Shown one piece after another: positions 1-5,149 of a stretch of 7,173 nucleotides of DNA. The stretch lies in the NCBI RefSeq assembly GCF_938028185.1, contig NZ_CALJAH010000204.1:1-7173 (forward strand), read 5' to 3'. The notes under the pieces are model-generated. The model saw only the letters and a list, made by a program, of their open reading frames with translations, had not been told where the DNA came from and did no database searches. The position numbers were made by a program, and so were the translations under genes. Source of the DNA: an uncultured Cardiobacterium sp. GTDB lineage: Bacteria; Pseudomonadota; Gammaproteobacteria; Cardiobacteriales; Cardiobacteriaceae. Position 1 is the stretch's first letter. The number at the start of each line of letters is the position of its first letter.

Positions 1-180
1 CAGGCGACGTGGAGCTTTCGACACTGGAATGGGTGGACTGGTTCAACCAGCGCCGGCTGCTGAGTTCCATCGGCTACACTCCGCCAGTAGAATTTGAAGC
101 GGCGCACTATCGCCAAAAAGACGGATTAGACAAAACTGCCTGATCCAGTCAATCCGCCCTCCGCTGTGTGGGGCGGTTCA
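1..180 (+). mobile_element. Right end of an IS3-family insertion sequence (partial)
   Basis: The left edge holds the tail of an IS3-type transposase reading rightward, followed by 37 bases ending in GGGCGGTTCA. Read from the outside inward this is TGAACCGCCC, and IS3-family ends typically begin TG and finish CA, so I place the right boundary at about 180. The tail contains a small inverted repeat, CCGCCC (154-159) with GGGCGG (171-176). The left end and target duplication lie outside the window. The transposase assignment is fairly firm; the exact boundary is inferred from the TG/CA rule and from the neighbouring tRNA terminator starting at about 199. Confidence 0.6.
3..143 (+). CDS. IS3-family transposase OrfB, C-terminal fragment
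   Basis: Frame 3 is open from the window edge to TGA at 141-143 and gives the last 46 residues of a protein. It contains TLEWVDWFNQRRLLSSIGY followed by TPPVEFEAAHYRQ. This is the characteristic C-terminal end of the rve/DDE integrase domain of IS3-group OrfB: a W-x-x-W-F-N-x-R-R-L core followed by the G-x-x-P-P-x-E-x-E motif. The final catalytic Glu of the DDE triad normally lies some way upstream, so it is not visible here. The protein would cut and join DNA ends during IS transposition. The start is outside the window, so I cannot tell whether the element is intact. The remaining tail has no frameshift or stop. Confidence 0.85.
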   Translation, partial: GDVELSTLEWVDWFNQRRLLSSIGYTPPVEFEAAHYRQKDGLDKTA

Positions 181-198
181 TATAAGGCAGAAACAATA

Positions 199-221
199 AA
201 CCCCTTCTTGAAGAAGGGGTT
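199..221 (-). terminator. Intrinsic terminator of the tRNA-Thr/tRNA-Leu operon
   Basis: AACCCCTTCTT (199-209) is the perfect reverse complement of AAGAAGGGGTT (211-221), centred on G210. In minus-strand RNA the hairpin is followed by a T-rich run (TTTATTGTTT), and it begins 12 bases beyond the end of tRNA-Leu. The plus-strand 3' flank, TATCTTT, is weaker, but the hairpin could also block transcription leaving the IS element. Confidence 0.82.
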
Positions 222-233
222 ATCTTTGAATAC

Positions 234-320
234 TGGTGCCCAGAAGAGGACTCGAACCTCCAAGGGATTGCTCCCACTAGGACCTGAACCTAGCGCGTCT
301 ACCAGTTCCGCCATCTGGGC
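234..320 (-). tRNA. tRNA-Leu (anticodon CAG)
   Basis: The minus strand folds as an 87-base class II tRNA. The acceptor stem is GCCCAGA with TCTGGGC, the discriminator is A, and CCA is encoded (234-236). The anticodon stem CTAGG/CCTAG encloses the loop TTCAGGT, giving anticodon CAG (positions 284-286 on the plus strand). The T loop TTCGAGT and the long variable arm expected of tRNA-Leu are both present. It reads CUG, normally the main Leu codon in GC-rich proteobacteria; CTG is common in the genes here. It is the second gene of a two-tRNA operon, 21 bases after tRNA-Thr. Confidence 0.95.
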
Positions 321-341
321 ATTGGGTTTTCCATTTTGCAA

Positions 342-417
342 TGGAGCCGGAGACAGGAGTTGAACCCGCGACATCCTCATTACAAGTGAGGCGCTCTACC
401 AACTGAGCTACTCCGGC
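342..417 (-). tRNA. tRNA-Thr (anticodon TGT)
   Basis: The minus strand gives a canonical 76-base tRNA. The acceptor arm is GCCGGAG with CTCCGGC, the discriminator is T, and CCA is encoded (342-344). The D arm is AGCTCAGTTGGTAGAGC. The anticodon stem CCTCA/TGAGG carries the loop CTTGTAA, so the anticodon is TGT (382-384 on the plus strand), reading ACA/ACG. It is the promoter-proximal gene of the operon; its 5' end lies 16 bases beyond the -10 box. Confidence 0.96.
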
Positions 418-433
418 GTGTGGCAGGACGCGC

Positions 434-461
434 ATTGTAGCGATTTTTTGCAGGCGGTCAA
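434..461 (-). promoter_or_regulatory. Promoter of the tRNA-Thr/tRNA-Leu operon
   Basis: On the minus strand TTGACC (456-461) and TACAAT (434-439) are separated by 16 bases. The -10 box runs directly into GCGCG, a GC-rich discriminator of the kind linked to stringent control of stable RNA promoters. Initiation about seven bases downstream would leave a short leader before tRNA-Thr. Confidence 0.78.
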
Positions 462-468
462 GCGCGGA

Positions 469-498
469 TTCGATTTTGTGATGCCGCCCCTTTATCAT
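469..498 (+). promoter_or_regulatory. Weak candidate promoter for ttcA
   Basis: TTCGAT (469-474) and TATCAT (493-498) are spaced by 18 bases, about 33 bases before the ttcA start. Both match the sigma-70 consensus only partly. I list it because it is the best match in the short divergent gap between the tRNA promoter and ttcA. Confidence 0.3.
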
Positions 499-531
499 GT
501 GCACCCTTTCAATAAGTATAAGGATGAGGTA

Positions 532-1416
532 ATGAGCGTAACCTTGCGCAAACTACAGAAACGGCTACGAAAAAACGTCGGCAAAGCGATTGAAGATTAC
601 CAGATGATTGAGGCTGGCGACCACATCATGGTTTGTCTTTCCGGCGGCAAGGATTCCTACGCGATGCTGGATTTGCTCCTATCGCTGCAACGCAGTGCGC
701 CGGTCGAATTCAAGCTAACCGCAGTCAATCTTGACCAGAAACAGCCCGGCTTTCCCGAACACGTTCTGCCGGAATACCTCGCTTCCATCGGCGTCGATTA
801 CCACATCATCGAGAGTGACACCTACAGCATCGTTACCGACAAAATCGCGCCGGGCAACACCATGTGTTCGCTTTGCTCGCGCTTGCGCCGTGGGCATCTT
901 TATACCTACGCCAAGCAGTTTGGCATGACCAAAATCGCCCTCGGCCACCACAAATTCGACATCATGGAAACCTTTTTTCTCAACCTCTTTCACGGTGGTC
1001 AACTGAAAGCGATGCCACCGAAACTGCAAAGTGACGATGGCGCGCACATCGTCATCCGCCCGCTCGCCTACTGCGACGAGCGCGACATCGCCAAATACGC
1101 CGAATGGCGGCAATTTCCTATCATCCCCTGCAACCTCTGCGGCTCGCAGGAAAACCTGCAACGCAAAGCCATCAAGGAAATGCTGCTGCAATGGGATCGC
1201 CTCGCGCCGAAACGGCTGGACAGCATCTTCGCTGCGCTGACGCGGGTACGGCCATCGCATCTGCTGGATCGCGAACTGTTTGACTTTGCCGCGCTCGGCG
1301 CCAGCGGCACGCCGCTGCAATGGCTGATGCCGGAAAAAGATGACGACGAAGACGCGCCAAATGCCGCCAAACCGCAACTGTTCCACCCACGGGCAGAAGC
1401 CGAAAATATCGCTTGA
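532..1416 (+). CDS. ttcA: tRNA 2-thiocytidine(32) synthetase TtcA
   Basis: TtcA is a cytoplasmic, ATP-dependent, iron-sulfur enzyme that thiolates C32 of certain tRNAs. The predicted protein has 294 residues; the E. coli protein is about 311. The PP-loop ATP-binding motif SGGKDS is at 37-42. The cluster cysteines are C112 and C115 in MCSLCSRLRRG and C200 in IIPCNLCGSQ, followed by the family's GSQxNLQR. VNLDQKQPGFPEHVLPEYL and PPKLxSDDG are also classic. I chose ATG532 because AAGGA lies seven bases upstream (520-524) and the homologous N-terminus starts there; the frame stays open further upstream, back to about 418. One oddity: the motif I remember as GHHRDD in E. coli reads GHHKFD here, with F142. 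The gene diverges from the tRNA-Thr promoter. It has no terminator of its own before the two tRNA-Arg(ACG) genes, whose -35 box overlaps its stop codon. Confidence 0.95.
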   Translation: MSVTLRKLQKRLRKNVGKAIEDYQMIEAGDHIMVCLSGGKDSYAMLDLLLSLQRSAPVEFKLTAVNLDQKQPGFPEHVLPEYLASIGVDYHIIESDTYSIVTDKIAPGNTMCSLCSRLRRGHLYTYAKQFGMTKIALGHHKFDIMETFFLNLFHGGQLKAMPPKLQSDDGAHIVIRPLAYCDERDIAKYAEWRQFPIIPCNLCGSQENLQRKAIKEMLLQWDRLAPKRLDSIFAALTRVRPSHLLDRELFDFAALGASGTPLQWLMPEKDDDEDAPNAAKPQLFHPRAEAENIA

Positions 1417-1441
1417 CGCTCTGCGGGGCGGTGTGGATAAT
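1413..1441 (+). promoter_or_regulatory. tRNA-Arg promoter overlapping the end of ttcA
   Basis: TTGACG (1413-1418) and GATAAT (1436-1441) are separated by exactly 17 bases. The -35 box contains the ttcA stop codon (TGA, 1414-1416). The -10 box runs straight into GCGCGCC, a GC-rich discriminator. Initiation near 1448 would leave about a dozen bases before the first tRNA-Arg. Confidence 0.8.
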
Positions 1442-1459
1442 GCGCGCCTTCAAAACGAC

Positions 1460-1536
1460 GCGCCCGTAGCTCAGTTGGATAGAGTACCTGGCTACGAACC
1501 AGGCGGTCGGAGGTTCGAATCCTTCCGGGCGCGCCA
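1460..1536 (+). tRNA. tRNA-Arg (anticodon ACG), copy 1
   Basis: This is a complete 77-base tRNA with CCA encoded. The acceptor stem is GCGCCCG with CGGGCGC, discriminator G. The anticodon stem CCTGG/CCAGG (1487-1491, 1499-1503) carries the loop CTACGAA, so the anticodon is ACG at 1494-1496. A34 would be deaminated to inosine by TadA, letting one tRNA read CGU, CGC and CGA. Position 32 is C (1492), the base that TtcA thiolates in this tRNA species in enteric bacteria. It lies 43 bases after ttcA. Confidence 0.97.
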
Positions 1537-1563
1537 CATACTCCTGTTTTCCTTTTGATTAGT

Positions 1564-1640
1564 GCGCCCGTAGCTCAGTTGGATAGAGTACCTGGCTACG
1601 AACCAGGCGGTCGGAGGTTCGAATCCTTCCGGGCGCGCCA
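1564..1640 (+). tRNA. tRNA-Arg (anticodon ACG), copy 2
   Basis: This gene matches the first copy base for base over its 77 positions and sits 104 bases further on. The 27-base spacer is unlike the tRNA and contains no evident promoter, so both copies are probably made from one precursor and released by RNases. The anticodon is at 1598-1600 and C32 at 1596. A strong hairpin terminator begins seven bases after the encoded CCA. Confidence 0.97.
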
Positions 1641-1647
1641 CACATTC

Positions 1648-1669
1648 AGCGGCTTCAAGCCGCTTTTTT
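1648..1669 (+). terminator. Intrinsic terminator after the tRNA-Arg pair
   Basis: AGCGGCTT (1648-1655) pairs perfectly with AAGCCGCT (1657-1664) around C1656, and six Ts follow (1664-1669). It would end both the tRNA-Arg transcript and any read-through from ttcA. It finishes 12 bases before the next start codon. Confidence 0.9.
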
Positions 1670-1681
1670 CATATCTGCGCC

Positions 1682-2482
1682 ATGTCAAACACCTACATCG
1701 CCACCTGCCGTGAATGGCCGCAGGGCAACGCTGACCTGCGCGCGCTTGCCGCCGCGCTCCACGCCGAACTCCTGCCTTGGCAGAACATCACTCCCACTAC
1801 CGCGCACACCGTGCTGCCGCTCGCGGTCTGGGATTACAGCACCCAACCCGATGCTTACCTGGATTGGCTTGCCGCGCTGGAAGCGGCGAATGTGCGCGTC
1901 ATCAATCCGCCCGCCTTGCAACGCTGGAACCTAGACAAACGTTACCTGTGCGAATTGGCGGCACAAGGTCTTGCCGTCACACCTGGTATCGCACTGCTGC
2001 CGGGCGGCGACTGGGCGCAGGCGGTTGCCAACAGCGGCTGGGACAACCCCGTCGTCAAACCGCTCATCGGCCAAAGCGGGCGCGGCGTGCGCCGCCTTGA
2101 TGGCGAATTGCCGACGCTGGCCGACTATCCGCAGGGCGCGTTGTTGCAACCCTTCATCGAAAGCCCCATCGGCGAAATCTGCCTGATTTACCTCGGCGGC
2201 GCGTTCTCGCACGCCGCGCACCGCCGCCCAGCGCCGCAGGAATGGCGAGCTAATTCTGCCTACGGCGTGGAAATCCTGCCCGCCCAGCCGGAACCTGCCT
2301 GGCTGGCGCGTGCGGCAGCGGTGTTGCCGCATCTGCCGGTTGCGCCGCTTTATGCCCGCATTGACGGCCTGATTGACGCGAACGGCGACTTTCTCATTAA
2401 CGAAGTCGAGCTGATTGAACCGGCACTGTATCTCTCCCTGCATCCGCCTGCTCTTGAATCCCTGCGCAATCTCATCGTTTAG
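1682..2482 (+). CDS. ATP-grasp family ligase (glutathione-synthase/RimK-like, DcsG-like), substrate unknown
   Basis: The 266-residue protein has the order of motifs expected of an ATP-grasp carboxylate-amine ligase. WNLDKRYL (82-89) precedes the central domain; a beta strand and Gly-rich loop, VVKPLIGQSGRGV, lie at 124-136. QPFIES (156-161) would sit at the hinge near the adenine pocket. ARIDGLID (225-232) and NEVELIEPALYL (240-251) would supply the metal-binding acidic and Asn residues. The C-terminal ELxEPALxL signature recalls DcsG-type enzymes (O-ureido-serine cyclo-ligase) and related uncharacterised proteins. I infer an ATP-dependent bond-forming ligase and cannot name the substrate. 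There is no signal peptide. The start fits the N-terminal strand (TYIATC), yet there is no Shine-Dalgarno, and a terminator ends 12 bases upstream. It converges on metG. Confidence 0.85.
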   Translation: MSNTYIATCREWPQGNADLRALAAALHAELLPWQNITPTTAHTVLPLAVWDYSTQPDAYLDWLAALEAANVRVINPPALQRWNLDKRYLCELAAQGLAVTPGIALLPGGDWAQAVANSGWDNPVVKPLIGQSGRGVRRLDGELPTLADYPQGALLQPFIESPIGEICLIYLGGAFSHAAHRRPAPQEWRANSAYGVEILPAQPEPAWLARAAAVLPHLPVAPLYARIDGLIDANGDFLINEVELIEPALYLSLHPPALESLRNLIV

Positions 2483-2511
2483 AGCCTGTTTGGAGTCTGC
2501 GGGTAAAGCGA

Positions 2512-2564
2512 AATTGCCCCTCCCCCGCTGCGAACGCTGCGCGTCCTGCGAGGGAGGGGCAATT
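2512..2564. repeat. Large palindrome between convergent genes, with a triplicated 9-base loop
   Basis: AATTGCCCCTCCC (2512-2524) is the perfect reverse complement of 2552-2564, giving a 13-bp stem. The 27-base loop is built of three 9-base near-repeats that each end in CTGCG (at 2528-2532, 2537-2541 and 2546-2550). The element fills most of the 92-base gap between the ATP-grasp gene and metG. It starts 30 bases after one stop codon and ends 10 bases from the other. It has no proper T run on either strand. It may act as a two-way transcription block or 3'-end stabiliser, or be one copy of a dispersed palindromic repeat. Those roles are inference; the structure is directly visible. Confidence 0.7.
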
Positions 2565-2574
2565 GGGTTGCCGT

Positions 2575-4599
2575 TTAGCTGATTTTCATCCCCGGCTGGA
2601 CGCCGTCGCCGGGTTGCAGCAGGTGCAGTTCGTCGCCGCGCGTGGCGGAAAGTATCATCCCGGTGGAGACGCCGAAGCGCATTTTGCGCGGCGCGAGGTT
2701 TGCCACATAGACGACCATCCGCCCGATGAGCTCTTGCGGCTGGTAGTACGCCTTGATGCCGGAGAACACTTCGCGTTCGCCCAATTCGCCCACGTCGAGT
2801 TTGAAGCGCAGCAGTTTGTCCGAGCCGTCGATGTGGCTGCATTCGAGCACGCGGGCGATGCGCAGGTCGGGTTTGGCAAAGTCGTCGATGGTGATCCACG
2901 CGGTTTCTGCGGCGGGTTTTGTCTTGCCAACCGCCGCTTCTTCTTTGAGGTCTTCTTTGCTGTCGGCGATGATGGCGTCGGTTTGCGCGGCTTCGATGCG
3001 CTGCATCATCGGCGTGAACGGCTGGATGGTCGCACCGAGCAGCGGCGTTTGCGCGTCCGCCCAGGCGAGCGGGGTGATGTTGAGCAACGCTTCGGCATCC
3101 GCCGCCACTTGCGGCAGCACGGGTTTGAGGTAGGTGATGAGCTGGCGGAAGGCGTTGATGCCGACGGTGGCGATGCCTTGCACTTCGGCGCGGCTGGCGT
3201 CGTCCTTGATTTTCACCCACGGCTTTTCCGCGTCTATGTATTCGTTGGCGGCATCGGCCAGTTTCATGATGTCGCGGATGGCGCTGCTGTATTCGCGCTG
3301 TTCGTAGGCGCTCGCGATGTCGTCGGCTTTGGCGGCAAATTGCTTAAAGAGCGCATCGTCAGGCAGCGCGGCGGCGAGCGCGCCGTCAAAGTGTTTGCTG
3401 ATAAACGGCGCGCAGCGGCTGGCGAGGTTCACCAGTTTGCCGACGAGGTCGCTGTTGGCTTTTTGGCGGAAGTCGTCAAGGTTGAGGTCAAGGTCTTCGA
3501 CGCGCGCGCTGAGTTTGCTGGCGAAGTAGTAGCGCAGGTATTCGGGGCGCAGGTGTTTGAGGTAGGTTTCGGCCTTGATGAAGGTGCCGCGCGATTTGCT
3601 CATTTTTTCGCCGTTGACGGTGAGGAAACCGTGGCAGTTCACTCCGGTCGGCTGGCGGTAGCCCGCGCCTTTGAGCATCGCCGGCCAGAAGAGCATATGG
3701 AAGTAGGCGATGTCCTTGCCGATGAAGTGGTAAAGCTCGGTGTCGTGGCCGGGGCGCCAGAAGGCGTCAAAGTCCAGCCCTTCGCGGTCGCAGAGGGCGC
3801 GGAAGCTCGCCATGTAGCCGACCGGCGCGTCCAGCCAGACGTAGAAGTATTTGCCCGGCGCGTCCGGGATTTCAAAGCCCCAGTAGGGCGCGTCGCGCGA
3901 GATGTCCCACGGTTGCAGGCCTTCGATGAACCATTCGCCCAGTTTGTTGCGCATGGATTCTTGTATTTGTGCGCTTTGCAGCCAGTCGCGGAGGAAGGCG
4001 TCAAACGCGGGCAGGTCGAAGAAGTAGTGTTCGCTGTCGCGCTCCACCGGGGTTGCGCCGGAAAGGGCGGAGTAGGGGTTGATGAGGTCGGTTGGGGCGT
4101 AGGTGGTGCCGCAGACTTCGCAGTTGTCGCCGTACTGGTCTTTGCTGTGGCATTTCGGGCATTCGCCCTTGACGAAGCGGTCGGGCAGGAAAAGCTGTTT
4201 TTCCGGGTCAAAAAGCTGCGAGATGGTGCGGTGCAGGATATGGCCGCCCGCTTCCAATGCGCGGTAGATGGCGGCGGTTAGTTCGCGGTTTTCTTCGCTG
4301 TGGGTGCTGTGGTACTGGTGATGGTCAATAAGGAAACCACGGAAATCGCGCAGGTGCTCGCTGTGGCTTTTGTCAATGAGCTGCTGCGGCGTGATGCCTT
4401 CTTTTTCCGCGCGCAACATGATCGGCGTGCCGTGCGCGTCGTCAGCGCAGACGTAATGGCACTCGTGGCCGCGCAGGCGCTGGAAGCGTACCCAAATATC
4501 GGTCTGGATGTATTCGACCATGTGGCCGAGGTGAATCGCGCCGTTGGCGTAGGGCAGGGCGCTGGTGACAAGAATGCGGCGTTTCGGGGCGTGCGGCAT
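2575..4599 (-). CDS. metG: Methionyl-tRNA synthetase MetG
   Basis: MetG charges tRNA-Met and initiator tRNA with methionine using ATP, in the cytoplasm. The 674-residue product is almost the length of the E. coli enzyme (677) and collinear with it. The class I signatures are HLGH at 23-26 and KMSKS at 332-336. A four-Cys zinc knuckle is at C147, C150, C160 and C163. The anticodon-binding helical domain includes WDISRDAPYWGFEIP and the PWV segment. A C-terminal Trbp111-like tRNA-binding and dimerisation domain (about 570-674) contains SDKLLRF, VFSGI and ANLAPRKMRFG. All domains look intact. ATG4599 is the natural start because PKRRILVTSALPYANG follows at once; the ribosome site is weak (GAGAG). 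It faces a divergent promoter upstream and the 2512-2564 palindrome downstream. Confidence 0.98.
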   Translation of the reverse strand: MPHAPKRRILVTSALPYANGAIHLGHMVEYIQTDIWVRFQRLRGHECHYVCADDAHGTPIMLRAEKEGITPQQLIDKSHSEHLRDFRGFLIDHHQYHSTHSEENRELTAAIYRALEAGGHILHRTISQLFDPEKQLFLPDRFVKGECPKCHSKDQYGDNCEVCGTTYAPTDLINPYSALSGATPVERDSEHYFFDLPAFDAFLRDWLQSAQIQESMRNKLGEWFIEGLQPWDISRDAPYWGFEIPDAPGKYFYVWLDAPVGYMASFRALCDREGLDFDAFWRPGHDTELYHFIGKDIAYFHMLFWPAMLKGAGYRQPTGVNCHGFLTVNGEKMSKSRGTFIKAETYLKHLRPEYLRYYFASKLSARVEDLDLNLDDFRQKANSDLVGKLVNLASRCAPFISKHFDGALAAALPDDALFKQFAAKADDIASAYEQREYSSAIRDIMKLADAANEYIDAEKPWVKIKDDASRAEVQGIATVGINAFRQLITYLKPVLPQVAADAEALLNITPLAWADAQTPLLGATIQPFTPMMQRIEAAQTDAIIADSKEDLKEEAAVGKTKPAAETAWITIDDFAKPDLRIARVLECSHIDGSDKLLRFKLDVGELGEREVFSGIKAYYQPQELIGRMVVYVANLAPRKMRFGVSTGMILSATRGDELHLLQPGDGVQPGMKIS

Positions 4600-4632
4600 G
4601 GCAAGGCTCTCATGTGATTAAAGAAAGCGCGC

Positions 4633-4662
4633 ATTTTAGCAAATGCGCCCCGCCCGCTATAA
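4633..4662 (-). promoter_or_regulatory. Candidate metG promoter
   Basis: On the minus strand TAAAAT (4633-4638) runs directly into GCGCGC, with TTATAG (4657-4662) 18 bases upstream as a weak -35. Initiation near 4626 would give a metG leader of about 26 bases. The boxes overlap those of the opposite promoter. Confidence 0.55.
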
Positions 4663-4663
4663 T
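4635..4663 (+). promoter_or_regulatory. Candidate promoter of the LprI-like gene
   Basis: A perfect TATAAT (4658-4663) lies 17 bases after TTTAGC (4635-4640), a poor -35 box. Initiation near 4670 would place the Shine-Dalgarno at 4683 and the GTG start at 4693 in a normal short leader. The -10 box overlaps the metG -35 box and the -35 box overlaps the metG -10 box. Confidence 0.6.
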
Positions 4664-4692
4664 CGCCGCTCCCTTTATAGATGGAGAATCCC

Positions 4693-5043
4693 GTGAACGG
4701 CTCACTCTTCTGGCTGCTGTTGCGCTACGCCGAACTGGTCAACCCGAACCGCCTCGTCAAACCCGCACCGGCGGTGTCATCCTCTTATTACTATGAATGC
4801 CTGCGCAAAAGCGGCAACGCCAGCGGTGCCGAAGAAAGCTGCGCCTTTCTCGCCCTCGGCCAGCTGGACGGCGACATCGAACAAATCCACTTCCGCCACA
4901 TGGACGACCCCGCCTGGCAAGAAAGCCTGCAAGCCTTCAAAAACTACCGCGCCGCGCGCTGTCGGCTGGAAGACAAAGAAGAACTGCGCTGCCGTATCCG
5001 CCTCGCGCAACAATACCTGAACGAATTGCAATCTTTACCGTAA
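4693..5043 (+). CDS. Small four-cysteine protein, possibly LprI/DUF1311-like
   Basis: The 116-residue product has Cys at 36, 50, 90 and 100. The layout is C-x13-C, an acidic Leu-rich helix, then L-x2-FKNYRAARC and a final RCRIRLAQQYLNEL helix. This matches the DUF1311/LprI lysozyme-inhibitor pattern: paired cysteines, a W/F-x2-YR-x2-xC motif, then C-x-x-x-x-x-x-x-Q/R-x-x-x-L. It is a pattern match from memory, so moderate confidence. DUF1311 proteins are normally exported. Here the N-terminus has only a short hydrophobic stretch (LFWLLL) and no basic start, so export is doubtful. I prefer GTG4693 because GGAGA (4683-4687) lies upstream at normal spacing. ATG4681 in the same frame would add four residues and lacks a ribosome site. 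The gene diverges from metG; no terminator follows before the next promoter. Confidence 0.7.
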   Translation: MNGSLFWLLLRYAELVNPNRLVKPAPAVSSSYYYECLRKSGNASGAEESCAFLALGQLDGDIEQIHFRHMDDPAWQESLQAFKNYRAARCRLEDKEELRCRIRLAQQYLNELQSLP

Positions 5044-5083
5044 TGTTGGCACGAAGAAAAACAAGGTATTAGCAAATTCGGGT

Positions 5084-5113
5084 TTGACGCTGTGAAAAAC
5101 GCGCGGGTATAGT
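5084..5113 (+). promoter_or_regulatory. Promoter of the MepS-like lipoprotein gene
   Basis: TTGACG (5084-5089) and TATAGT (5108-5113) are spaced by 18 bases. The -10 box runs into GCGCGCCTTC, nearly the same downstream sequence as at the tRNA-Arg promoter. Initiation near 5120 would give a leader of about 30 bases. Confidence 0.72.
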
Positions 5114-5149
5114 GCGCGCCTTCCAAATCCGAAACACAATGCTAACCCC

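Noticed and set aside
126..504. Short frames across tRNA-Leu and tRNA-Thr
   Set aside because: Translations such as AQMAELVDALGSGPSGSNP and GVAQLVERLTC are well-known artefacts of translating tRNA genes.
715..1386. 223-codon minus-strand frame inside ttcA
   Set aside because: Complement shadow of an intact ttcA; no start context or motif.
1340..1558. 72-codon frame containing APVAQLDRVPGYEPGGRR
   Set aside because: A translated tRNA-Arg gene, a common false protein in databases.
1460..1640. 104-base tandem duplication as a possible mobile or CRISPR-like repeat
   Set aside because: The repeated part is just the 77-base tRNA plus a few flanking bases; there are only two copies and the spacer is unrelated.
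1931..3220. 429-codon minus-strand frame spanning the ATP-grasp gene, the palindrome and the end of metG
   Set aside because: Arg/His/Ala-rich low-complexity translation crossing two confident genes in the wrong frames; typical GC-rich shadow.
2563..4281. 572-codon open frame on the plus strand, antisense to metG
   Set aside because: It lies entirely opposite an intact metG. Its Val/Ala/Phe/Asp/Gly-rich composition is what reverse-complemented GC-rich codons give, and no domain is recognisable.
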